Shown: positions 19,331 to 27,860 of the stretch, piece by piece
How positions within the stretch are numbered: the first letter of the stretch is position 1
Layout: each line of letters starts with the position of its first letter
Assembly: GCF_008120935.1 (NCBI RefSeq)
Contig: NZ_RDBO01000033.1
Span: 47,649 to 82,012, forward strand
From: Streptomyces sp. sk2.1
GTDB lineage: Bacteria > Actinomycetota > Actinomycetes > Streptomycetales > Streptomycetaceae
Length of the DNA: 34,364 bases
Direction: 5' to 3'
The notes under the pieces: generated by a model
What the model was told of the DNA's origin: nothing
What the model saw: only the letters and a program-made list of their open reading frames with translations
The model's database searches: none
Position numbers and translations under genes: made by a program

Positions 19331-20275
19331 CTAGAGCAGCTCCTTGTACGCGTCGTAGTCGGCGTCCGGCTCGCCGGTGGGCCGGTAGTGGTCGGGATGG
19401 CGGGTGCCCTCGGTCCAGACGGGTTCGACGCGCAGCCCCATGCGCACCTCGTCGTACGGGATGCCGCCGATCCGGGCGTGCAGGGCGAGGTCGGCGCCGT
19501 CGAGTGCGATGTGCGCGTAGACGTAGGGGACCTCGATGTCGAGGTTCTTCGCCTTGATGTTGACGACGCAGTACGTGGTCACGGTGCCGCGCGGGCCGAC
19601 CTCGACCCGTTCCGCGGTGGCGACGCCGCAGGTGGGGCAGGCGCCGCGCGGCGGCACGTACACCTTGGCGCAGGACGGGCAGCGTTCGCCGACGATGCGC
19701 CGCTCGGACAGGGCCTCGATGTAGGCGCTCTGGGCCCGGCCGGGGGTGTACCGGTAGTCGAGCCGGGCGGGGGTGACGATGCCGGTGACGGGGTCGGGGA
19801 ACGCGCCGTCGTGCGGGGCGGGCGGTCCGCCGGCGTCGCCCTCGTACGGTTCGAAGCAGGCGATGTCCGTGATCGCGCCGGTCCGTTCGGCGGCCCAGCG
19901 GATCCGGACCCGCATGCCGGTGCGCACGGCGTGCGGGCCGGGTGCGGCCAGGGCGTGCAGGAGGGCGGTGTCGGCCCCGTCGAGCCGGACGAGGGCCCAG
20001 GCGAAGGGGGTGTCGAGGGGCTGGCCGCGGCGCGGCGCGGGGTTCCAGGCCCAGGTGGTGACGGTGCCGGTGGGAGCGACCTCGACGAGTTCCCGGATCT
20101 CCTTCGCGGTGACGGGGTCGTACTCGACGGGCGGGACCAGGATCCTTCCTCCGTCGGTGCGGACGCCGAGCACGGTGCGTTCGCGCAGTCCGGTGAGGAA
20201 GGCGCTCTGGACCGGGCCCAGGGAGCGGGTGAAGGGGAATTCGACCACGAGTGGTGCGCTGAGGATGTCGGGCAC
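19331..20275 (-). CDS. Tandem DUF35 OB-fold / zinc-ribbon protein
   Basis: 314 residues made of two DUF35 units (about 15-145 and 175-290). Both share QSA(F/Y)...(R)ERR(I/T)(V/L)G and GTVTT segments. The second has a full rubredoxin-like ribbon, C199xxC202 and C213xxC216. In the first the same place (about 39-54) has no Cys, so only one zinc site remains. DUF35 proteins bind acyl-CoA and partner with thiolase-fold lyases or aldolases. Mycobacterial Rv3521 has similar size and neighbours, by memory. It is the second gene of the operon, 61 bases after the crotonase stop. Confidence 0.85.
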   Translation of the reverse strand: MPDILSAPLVVEFPFTRSLGPVQSAFLTGLRERTVLGVRTDGGRILVPPVEYDPVTAKEIRELVEVAPTGTVTTWAWNPAPRRGQPLDTPFAWALVRLDGADTALLHALAAPGPHAVRTGMRVRIRWAAERTGAITDIACFEPYEGDAGGPPAPHDGAFPDPVTGIVTPARLDYRYTPGRAQSAYIEALSERRIVGERCPSCAKVYVPPRGACPTCGVATAERVEVGPRGTVTTYCVVNIKAKNLDIEVPYVYAHIALDGADLALHARIGGIPYDEVRMGLRVEPVWTEGTRHPDHYRPTGEPDADYDAYKELL

Positions 20276-20336
20276 GGTTGCCTCCTGGGCTCGGGGCCCG
20301 TCGGGTGCGCCCGGTCGGAGGCCACCCGGCGGGTTC

Positions 20337-21137
20337 TCAGGCGCGGCGGTAGACGGGCGGGCGCTTCTCGGCGAAGGCGCGGGCGCCCTCGCGGGCGTCG
20401 GCGGTGGCGAAGATCGGTTGGCCGCGCTCCAATTCGGCGGCGAGGCCCTCGGTCTCGGTCAGTTCGGCACTCTCGTACACGGACGCCTTGACGGCCTCGA
20501 CGGCGAGCGGTCCGCAGGCGTTGATCCGCTCGGCGACGGCCAGGGCCTCGTCCAGTGCGGTGCCGTCGGGGACGACCCGGCCGATCAGCCCGATGGCGGC
20601 GGCCTCGGCGGCGCTGTAAGGGCGGCCGGTGAGGAGCATTTCGAGGGCGTGGGTGCGGGGGATCTGGCGGGGCAGCCGCACCGTGGACCCGCCGATGGGG
20701 AAGAGGCCGCGCCGGACCTCGAAGAGGCCGAAGGTGGCGCCCGCCCCGGCGATCCGGATGTCGGTGCCCTGGAGGATCTCGGTCCCGCCCGCCACGCAGT
20801 GGCCCTCGACCGCGGCGACGACCGGTTTGCGGGGACGGTGGTGGCGCAGCATCGCCTTCCAGTGCAGGTCGGGGTCGGCGGCCATCCGGTGCCGGTACTG
20901 CTCCCCCTCCATGCCCTTTCCGGCCAGGGCCTTGAGGTCCATGCCGGCGCAGAAGCAGCCGCCCGCCCCGGTGAGGACGACCGAGCGGACCGTGTCGTCC
21001 TCGTCGGCCGCCAGCCAGCCGTCGTACAGCCCGACCAGCATCGGCAGCGAGAGGGCGTTCTTCGCCTCCGGCCTGTTCAGGGTGAGCACCAGTGTGGCGC
21101 CCTCGCGGCGCACGGTGAGGTGTTCCGTACCACCCAT
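20337..21137 (-). CDS. Enoyl-CoA hydratase (crotonase, EchA19-like)
   Basis: 266-residue crotonase that should hydrate a 2-enoyl-CoA. The oxyanion-hole segment CFCAGMD (61-67) and both catalytic glutamates are in place: E120 in VAGGTE and E140 in FGLFE. Start ATG 21137 is chosen over a longer frame to 21230 because residues before it do not resemble the family. First gene of the minus-strand operon, divergent from the acyl-CoA synthetase. By context it resembles EchA19 of cholesterol side-chain breakdown, but many crotonases look alike and the substrate is open. Confidence 0.88.
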   Translation of the reverse strand: MGGTEHLTVRREGATLVLTLNRPEAKNALSLPMLVGLYDGWLAADEDDTVRSVVLTGAGGCFCAGMDLKALAGKGMEGEQYRHRMAADPDLHWKAMLRHHRPRKPVVAAVEGHCVAGGTEILQGTDIRIAGAGATFGLFEVRRGLFPIGGSTVRLPRQIPRTHALEMLLTGRPYSAAEAAAIGLIGRVVPDGTALDEALAVAERINACGPLAVEAVKASVYESAELTETEGLAAELERGQPIFATADAREGARAFAEKRPPVYRRA

Positions 21138-21237
21138 TGCCTGCCTCCCGTCTCGGGACCCGGGGCCGCCGGGTCGGTGCTGCCGGTCGCGGCACTGGAA
21201 CAGGTTGCAGTAGGCGGGGGCCCAGTTCAATAGTTTT

Positions 21238-21248
21238 CTGACAGTCAG
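21238..21248. promoter_or_regulatory. Palindrome in the crotonase / acyl-CoA synthetase divergent region
   Basis: CTGACAGTCAG is an 11-bp perfect palindrome, continued by TCAG, in the AT-richer centre of a 202-base divergent region. TetR-family regulators of acyl-CoA genes bind sites of this kind. It does not match the KstR consensus as I recall it. Confidence 0.4.
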
Positions 21249-21339
21249 TCAGTTTTATTCGTCCGGGCCCCTTCCCACTTGTGGCTCCCGGCGCTCTAAT
21301 GACCGCCGAGCCAGTCAGCTTCCGGGGTCAGGAGGAACG

Positions 21340-22968
21340 GTGGAGTACAACCTTGCCGACCTGTTCGAATCGGTCGTCGACGCGGTCCCGGAACGCGAGG
21401 CGCTCGTCTACCTCGACCACCCCGGCACCGGTGCGGAGCGCCGGCTCACGTACGCGGAGCTGGACGCGGCCGCCAACCGCCTCGCCCACCACCTGATCGA
21501 CGCGGGCATCACCCCCGGTGAGCACCTGGGGCTGCACCTGTACAACGGGGTGGAGTACCTGCAGACCGTGCTGGCCTGCCTCAAGGCGCGGATCGTGCCC
21601 GTCAATGTGAACTACCGCTACGTGGAAGAGGAGTTGACCTACCTCTACCGGGACGCCGATCTGGCCGCCCTGGTCTTCGACGCCGAGTTCGACGAGCGGG
21701 TCGCGGCGGCCGCGCCGAAGGCCCCGCTGCTGCGCCACCTCGTCCGGGTGGGGACCCCGGCGGCGGGCGTCCGGGGCCCGGAGGCGGTCGCGTTCACGAA
21801 GGCGGAGGCGGACGGGAGCCCGGAGCGCGGTTTCGCACCGCGCTCGGCCGACGACCAGTTCATCATCTACACCGGCGGCACCACCGGGATGCCCAAGGGG
21901 GTGATGTGGCGCCAGGAGGACCTGTTCTTCTCCGGGCTCGGCGGGGGCGCGCCGACCGGCGAGCCGGTGCGGACCCCGCAGGAGCTGGCCGAGCGGGTGG
22001 CCGCGGGCGGGGACGGGATCACCTTCTTCCCCACTCCCCCGCTGATGCACGGCACCTCGACCCTCACCGCGTTCATCGGCTTCAACTTCGGGCAGCGGGT
22101 CGTGCTCCACCGCAGGTTCGACCCGGAGGCGGTGCTGCGCACCGTCGAGAAGGAGAGGGTCACCAGCATGTCGCTGGTGGGCGACGCGATGCTGCGGCCG
22201 CTGATCGACGCGTTGAAGGGCCCGCTGAAGGGCACCGACTGCTCGTCGATGTTCTCCGTCTCCAGTTCGGGGGCGATCATGTCGGACTCGGTGCGCGCGG
22301 AGTTCCAGGCGCTCGTGCCGACGGTGATGTTACTGAACAACTTCGGCTCCTCGGAGTCCGGGTTCAACGGTACGGCCACGGACGACTCGGGCCCGGAGAA
22401 CGGCTTCCGGCTCCGGGTCAACTCCCGTACGGAGGTGGTCGATCCGGCCACCCACGAGCCGGTGGCCCCGGGCGAGCCGGGCCGGATCGCCCAGCGCGGG
22501 CACGTGCCCCTCGGCTACTACAACGACCCGGCCAAGACCGCGCAGACGTTCTTCCGCCGGGGCGAGGAGCGGTGGGTGCTGCTCGGCGACATGGCGACGG
22601 TCGACGCGGACGGCATCGTCACGGTCCTCGGCCGGGGCTCGCAGTGCATCAACACCGGGGGCGAGAAGGTGTACCCCGAGGAGGTCGAGCAGGCGCTCAA
22701 GGCCCATCCGGACGTGTACGACGCGCTGGTCGCCGGGGCGCCCGACGCCCGCTGGGGCAATCGCGTCGCGGCGGTGGTGCAGCTGCGCGAAGGGGCGCCC
22801 GAGCCCTCGCTCGACGACATCCAGGCGCACTGCAGGACGCGGCTGGCGGGCTACAAGATCCCGCGCCGGCTGGTGATCACCGGGCGGATCCGGCGCTCGC
22901 CGAGCGGCAAGGCCGACTACCGGTGGGCCCGCTCGGTCGTCGCGCCCCCGCGCGAGCCCGGCGACTGA
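21340..22968 (+). CDS. Acyl-CoA synthetase, FadD19-like
   Basis: 542-residue AMP-forming ligase that activates a fatty or steroid-side-chain acid to its CoA ester. Motifs: phosphate loop YTGGTTGMPKGV (177-188), adenine-binding NNFGSSESG, GDMATVDADGIVTVLGR, and catalytic K524 in SPSGKADYRW. GTG 21340 has GGAGG four bases upstream. Size and divergent arrangement with the crotonase recall fadD19/echA19 of mycobacteria. Leu331 is encoded by TTA (22330-22332), rare in Streptomyces and translated by bldA tRNA, suggesting growth-phase control. Confidence 0.88.
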   Translation: MEYNLADLFESVVDAVPEREALVYLDHPGTGAERRLTYAELDAAANRLAHHLIDAGITPGEHLGLHLYNGVEYLQTVLACLKARIVPVNVNYRYVEEELTYLYRDADLAALVFDAEFDERVAAAAPKAPLLRHLVRVGTPAAGVRGPEAVAFTKAEADGSPERGFAPRSADDQFIIYTGGTTGMPKGVMWRQEDLFFSGLGGGAPTGEPVRTPQELAERVAAGGDGITFFPTPPLMHGTSTLTAFIGFNFGQRVVLHRRFDPEAVLRTVEKERVTSMSLVGDAMLRPLIDALKGPLKGTDCSSMFSVSSSGAIMSDSVRAEFQALVPTVMLLNNFGSSESGFNGTATDDSGPENGFRLRVNSRTEVVDPATHEPVAPGEPGRIAQRGHVPLGYYNDPAKTAQTFFRRGEERWVLLGDMATVDADGIVTVLGRGSQCINTGGEKVYPEEVEQALKAHPDVYDALVAGAPDARWGNRVAAVVQLREGAPEPSLDDIQAHCRTRLAGYKIPRRLVITGRIRRSPSGKADYRWARSVVAPPREPGD

Positions 22969-22989
22969 GCCCCCGGCCCTCCGGCACCG

Positions 22990-23025
<36 letters not shown>

Positions 23026-23157
23026 TCGCCCGGATATACCACGGCGGGCCCGCCCCGGGACCGTGCGGCGGAACCCGCGTAACCCATTCGGGCACCCCCC
23101 GCACCCATCCGCTCACCCTATGTGGCAACAGGGCGGGATCGCCCATAGCTTCGGCTC

Positions 23158-24255
23158 ATGAGGAAACGAAACATCAAGATCCTTGTGCCGGTCGTGGTCC
23201 TCTCCGCCGCGGGACTCGGGGCGGCCGTCTCGGCCGCGGGGCTCGGGTCGGCCACTCCGTCCGCCTCCCCCGAGAGCGCGCACGTGGTCCACCCCGGCGA
23301 GTCGATCCAGAAGGCGGTGGACGCCGCCCGGTCGGGCGACACCGTCGTCGTCCTGCCCGGCACGTACCGTGAGAGCGTCCTGGTCACCACGCCCGGCCTG
23401 ACCCTGCGCGGTTCCGGCAGCCGGACCGTGATCCGGCCGGCGGAAGCGGGCACGCGGGCCTCCGACGCCTGTGCGCGGGCCGGAAACGGCATCTGCGTAC
23501 TGGGCAGCAAGGACCGGACCGTGGAGGGGGTGAGCATCGACGGACTGACCGTCTCCGGTTTCAAGAAGAACGGCGTCTGGGCCTCCTGGACCGACCGGCT
23601 GACCGTCCGGGGCGTGACCTCCGAGCACAACGGTGTCTGGGGCATCGCCCAGGAACGCTCCACCCGCGGTGTGTTCGCGCGCAACACCGCCCGTGCCAAC
23701 GGTGACGCGGGCATCTTCGTCGCGAACACCGTCGACGAGGAGGGCGGCGCCACCGACACCCGGGGCACCGAGCTCCGGCACAACACACTGGCGGACAACC
23801 GGATCGGCTTCACCGCCCGGCGGGTAAGGAACCTGACGGTCCGCGACAACACCGCCACCGGCAACTGCACCGGTGTGTTCGTCGTGGGCGACGAAGGAAA
23901 GCCGCAGGCCGGAGCCATGACGATCGAGTCCAACCGGATCACCGGCAACAACAAGTCCTGTCCCGCGACCGAACGGCTGTCGGCCCTCCAGGGCTCCGGC
24001 ATCGTGCTCACCGGCGCCGCGGACACCCGGGTGCGCTCGAACACGATCCGCGACAACACGGGCGAAACGCCCATGTCCGGCGGCATCGTGCTGTTCAAGA
24101 GCTTCGTGGGAACGAAGAACACCGGCCACACCATCAGCGGCAACGTCGTGCTCGACAACAAGCCGGCCGACCTCGCCAACGGGGACACCGCCGGAAAGAA
24201 CAACACCTTCATCGACAACGTCTGCGCGAAGTCCACACCTGCCGGGATGTGCTGA
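23158..24255 (+). CDS. Secreted right-handed beta-helix protein
   Basis: 365 residues with an N-terminal signal or anchor (about 7-30). PGESIQKAVDAARSGDTVVVLPGTYRE opens the parallel beta-helix (about 44-360), which contains repeated strand-turn units with Asn-rich turns (for example LRHNTLADNRIGF, IESNRITGNN). This is the NosD/pectate-lyase-like fold; no catalytic set can be assigned. Four Cys may form disulfides outside the cell. No Shine-Dalgarno precedes the ATG, and a CATAGC hexamer lies 9 bases upstream, so leaderless transcription is possible. The methyltransferase follows closely and may share a transcript. Confidence 0.85.
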   Translation: MRKRNIKILVPVVVLSAAGLGAAVSAAGLGSATPSASPESAHVVHPGESIQKAVDAARSGDTVVVLPGTYRESVLVTTPGLTLRGSGSRTVIRPAEAGTRASDACARAGNGICVLGSKDRTVEGVSIDGLTVSGFKKNGVWASWTDRLTVRGVTSEHNGVWGIAQERSTRGVFARNTARANGDAGIFVANTVDEEGGATDTRGTELRHNTLADNRIGFTARRVRNLTVRDNTATGNCTGVFVVGDEGKPQAGAMTIESNRITGNNKSCPATERLSALQGSGIVLTGAADTRVRSNTIRDNTGETPMSGGIVLFKSFVGTKNTGHTISGNVVLDNKPADLANGDTAGKNNTFIDNVCAKSTPAGMC

Positions 24256-24378
24256 CCGACGCACCCCGCACGAGGAGAAGCGAAACAGTATGACCACTGT
24301 CAGTCCCACCCCCACCCCCGCCTCCGTCCACGCGTCCACGCCGCGCTCCCCCACCCCGTCGCTCCCCCGCAGCCGGCC

Positions 24379-25374
24379 ATGCAGCTGCGCGAACTCGTCT
24401 TCGGCGCCGCCAGGGCCGCCGCCGTGCGCGCCGCCGCCCGGCTGCGCGTCGCCGACGCGCTGGACGAGACGCCCGCCACCGCGCAGGAACTCGCGGAGCT
24501 GGTGGGGACCGAGGCCGTGCCGCTGCGGCGGCTGCTGCGCGCCCTGTCCTGCTACGGGATCTTCACCGAGACCGCGGACGGGCGGTTCGCCCACACCGAG
24601 ATGTCCCGCCTGCTGCGCGAGGACGACCCCCACAGCCTGCGCGACATCTCGCTGTGGTGCACCGAGCCCTGGACCTGGGACGTGTGGCCGCGCCTCGACG
24701 ACGCGGTGCGCACCGGCAGGAGCGTCTTCCAGGACGTGCACGGCAAGGGGTTCTTCGACTACCTGCACCAGGACGCCCACGAGTCCGCGCAGATCTTCAA
24801 CCGGGCGATGACCACCTCCAGCGTGCAGTCCGCACTGGACGTCGCCGAACTCCTCGACCTCACCGGGGTGTCCTCGGTCGCCGACATCGGCGGCGGCCAG
24901 GGGCACGTGCTGGCGAGCCTGTTGGAGAAGCACCCCTCCCTCCACGGCACCCTGATGGACCTGCCGGGCGTGGTGGCGCGGGCCGACGCCCGGCTGCGGG
25001 ACGAGGGCGCGCTGGTCGACCGGACCCGGATCGTGGCCGGGGACTGCCGCGAGGCCATCCCCGTCGGGGCCGACCTCTACATCATCAAGAACATCCTGGA
25101 GTGGGACGACGACAGCACCCGCAGGACCCTGCGCAACATCGTCGTCGCGGCCCGCCCGGGGGCCAGGGTCGTCGTCATCGAGAACCTCGTCGACGACACC
25201 CCCTCGATGCGTTTCACCACCGCGATGGACCTGCTGCTGCTCCTCAACGTCGGCGGCGCGAAGCACACCCGGGAGAGCCTGGTCACCCGGATCTCGGACG
25301 CCGGGCTGCTGATCGGCGACGTCGTCCCGGTCAACGCCTATCTGCACGCGTTCGAGTGCGTGGTCCCCGACTGA
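24379..25374 (+). CDS. SAM-dependent O-methyltransferase (Methyltransf_2 type), probable 5' frameshift
   Basis: 331 residues in the readable frame. An N-terminal winged-helix dimerisation domain (about 10-90) is followed by a SAM domain with motif I VADIGGGQG (167-175). The position of the usual catalytic His (LHDW) reads ILEWDDD (239-245) with Glu, so base catalysis by His is absent. The ATG at 24379 has no ribosome site. A well-placed one (GGAGAAG) precedes an ATG at 24290 in another frame, reading MTTVSPTPTP. One extra C in the C5 run 24364-24368 would join the two into SLPPQPAMQL. It converges on the pigment operon and likely methylates its polyketide. Confidence 0.82.
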   Translation: MQLRELVFGAARAAAVRAAARLRVADALDETPATAQELAELVGTEAVPLRRLLRALSCYGIFTETADGRFAHTEMSRLLREDDPHSLRDISLWCTEPWTWDVWPRLDDAVRTGRSVFQDVHGKGFFDYLHQDAHESAQIFNRAMTTSSVQSALDVAELLDLTGVSSVADIGGGQGHVLASLLEKHPSLHGTLMDLPGVVARADARLRDEGALVDRTRIVAGDCREAIPVGADLYIIKNILEWDDDSTRRTLRNIVVAARPGARVVVIENLVDDTPSMRFTTAMDLLLLLNVGGAKHTRESLVTRISDAGLLIGDVVPVNAYLHAFECVVPD

Positions 25375-25400
25375 CCGTCCCCTTCCCGGCACGGCATGGA

Positions 25401-25440
25401 AACGCCCCGGGTCCGGCCTCTCGGCCGGACCCGGGGCGTT
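25401..25440. terminator. Bidirectional terminator, methyltransferase / whiE ORFVII
   Basis: 18-bp perfect stem with a TCTC loop (25401-25418 with 25423-25440) between convergent genes. Confidence 0.85.
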
Positions 25441-25448
25441 CGTCCGTC

Positions 25449-25781
25449 TCAGCCGGTGGTGTCGCGTTCCCACCGGTAGAACTCGTGGGCCATGGCGTCC
25501 TTGGGGCTGCGCCAGGTCTGCGGGTCGTAGGCGCTGACGTAGGCGGTGAGCTTCTCGCTGATGTCCTTGAACTGCGGGTGCCCGGTCACCTTCGCGATCT
25601 CGGGGCCCGGCGGGCGCTCCGACTCGATCAGGTGCAGGTACACATCGCCGAACTGGAAGAGCTTGCGCCTGGTGACGCCGACGAGGTGCGGCAGTTCGGT
25701 GCTGTCGGAGGCGGCGAACAACTCGGCGATGTCCGGCGCCGACCCCGGTGCCATCCGGGCGACGATCAGGGCGTGGTGCAT
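25449..25781 (-). CDS. whiE-ORFVII: Spore-pigment polyketide cyclase (WhiE ORFVII, TcmI-like)
   Basis: 110-residue ferredoxin-like-fold cyclase of the TcmI family. It begins MHHALIVARMAPGSAPDIAELF and contains LFQFGDVYLHLIE and HPQFKDISEKL. It should fold later rings of the pigment polyketide. ATG 25781 has only GAAAGG-type spacing upstream. It is separated from ORFVI by 74 bases that hold a strong hairpin, unlike the tight coupling elsewhere in the operon. Confidence 0.93.
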   Translation of the reverse strand: MHHALIVARMAPGSAPDIAELFAASDSTELPHLVGVTRRKLFQFGDVYLHLIESERPPGPEIAKVTGHPQFKDISEKLTAYVSAYDPQTWRSPKDAMAHEFYRWERDTTG

Positions 25782-25803
25782 CGGGGATGCCTTTCTGGTT
25801 CCC

Positions 25804-25839
25804 GGCCCGGCACCCGGCCGGACGGCCGGGTGCCGGGCC
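25804..25839. terminator. Hairpin inside the whiE-like operon
   Basis: 16-bp perfect stem (25804-25819 with 25824-25839), GGAC loop, between ORFVI and ORFVII. No T-run. It could partially terminate or stabilise the upstream message. Confidence 0.6.
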
Positions 25840-25855
25840 TCGGACGGACGGCGGG

Positions 25856-26594
<739 letters not shown>

Positions 26595-26609
26595 GAGGAT
26601 TTCTCCTTC

Positions 26610-27860
26610 TCACGTTTGGGTGTCGGTGGAGCCCCGCAGCACCATGGCCGCGTTCGAGCCCATCAGCCCGCGGCTGAGCACCAGCGCCGTCCGCAGTTCG
26701 GCGGGGCGGGCGCAGCCGGTGACCACGTCGAGGTCGTGGCACACCTCGAAGACGTTCGGGGTCGGCGGTATGAGCGCGTTCTCCATGGAGAGCACGGCGG
26801 CGGCCGCGTCCAGCACCGGTGCGCCGCAGTACGCGCGTCCGGTGCCGGTCTTGGGCGCCGTCACCGGTACCCGGGTGCCGTGCGCGCCGAGCGCGTCCGC
26901 GATCGCGAGCGCCTCGGCCCGGTCGGCGGCGGGCACCCCGAGGGCGTCCGCGAAGACGACGTCGATCTCGTCGGGGGCGCAGTCGGCCTCCCGCAGCGCT
27001 CCGATGATCGCCTGGGCGAGGCCCTCCCGGGACTCCTCCCACCTGGCCGCCCCGGTGAACGTGGCGGCGTGTCCGGCGACTTCGGCCCGCACCTTGGCGC
27101 CGCGCCGACGGGCCGACCGCTCCTCCTCGACCACCAGCATCGCCCCGCCCTCGGCGGGCACGAAACCGCAGGCGCCCGAGGTGAACGGCCGGTAGGCGCG
27201 GAGCGGGTCGTCGACGGTGCTCAGGTCCGCGTACCCGAGCTGGCAGACGACCGAGTAGGGCGCCAGCGGGGCCTCGGCCGCGCCGACCACCACCGCCTCG
27301 GTGCCGCCGCGGATCGAACGGGCGGCGTGCGCCAGCGCGTCCAGGCCGCCCGCCTCGTCACTGGCCACGACCGCGCAGGGGCCCTTGAAGCCGCCGCGGA
27401 TCGAGATCTGGCCGGTGCTGGCCGCGTAGAACCAGGCGATGGACTGGTAGGGGCCCACGTAGGTGGAGCCCTGTCCCCACAGCCGCTGGAGTTCGCGCTG
27501 GCCGAACTCGCCGCCGCCGGAGCCGGCCGCGGTGACCACGCCGACGTCGAACGGTGAGTCCTCGTAGTCGGCGCGGCCCAGCCGGGCGTCGTCCAGCGCG
27601 ATGTCCGCGGCGGCCATCGCGAAGTGCGTGAACCGGTCGGTCTGGACGAGGTAGCGCTCCTCGATCAGTTCGGCCGGCTCAAAACCGCGCACCTCCCCCG
27701 CGACCTTGAGCGGCAGGTGCTCGCACCCCTCGCGGGTGACCCGGTCCAGGACGCTCATTCCCTCGTGCGTCCGCTTCCAGAAGGCTTCGGTGTTGGTGCC
27801 GTTGGGGGCGACGACACCGATGCCGGTGACGACGGTGCGCCGGGCTTTTCGGTTCCTCAT
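26610..27860 (-). CDS. whiE-ORFIV: Ketosynthase beta / chain length factor (WhiE ORFIV)
   Basis: 416 residues. Ketosynthase fold in which the nucleophilic Cys of KS-alpha (C169) aligns with Glu169 in SDEAGGLD. Most chain length factors have Gln here; I recall Glu in spore-pigment versions but have not checked. It pairs with KS-alpha to set chain length and may decarboxylate malonyl-ACP. Start ATG 27860 overlaps the KS-alpha stop by 4 bp (ATGA), ensuring equal synthesis of the two subunits. Confidence 0.95.
   Translation of the reverse strand: MRNRKARRTVVTGIGVVAPNGTNTEAFWKRTHEGMSVLDRVTREGCEHLPLKVAGEVRGFEPAELIEERYLVQTDRFTHFAMAAADIALDDARLGRADYEDSPFDVGVVTAAGSGGGEFGQRELQRLWGQGSTYVGPYQSIAWFYAASTGQISIRGGFKGPCAVVASDEAGGLDALAHAARSIRGGTEAVVVGAAEAPLAPYSVVCQLGYADLSTVDDPLRAYRPFTSGACGFVPAEGGAMLVVEEERSARRRGAKVRAEVAGHAATFTGAARWEESREGLAQAIIGALREADCAPDEIDVVFADALGVPAADRAEALAIADALGAHGTRVPVTAPKTGTGRAYCGAPVLDAAAAVLSMENALIPPTPNVFEVCHDLDVVTGCARPAELRTALVLSRGLMGSNAAMVLRGSTDTQT

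Noticed and set aside
21238..21248. KstR operator for the steroid-like genes
   Set aside because: The palindrome does not match the TNNAAC-type KstR motif as I remember it.
24290..24811. 173-codon frame from ATG 24290 as a separate gene
   Set aside because: Only the first about 26 codons look meaningful; beyond the C-run it is a Ser/Pro/Cys/Arg-rich shadow of the methyltransferase. Treated as a frameshifted start instead.
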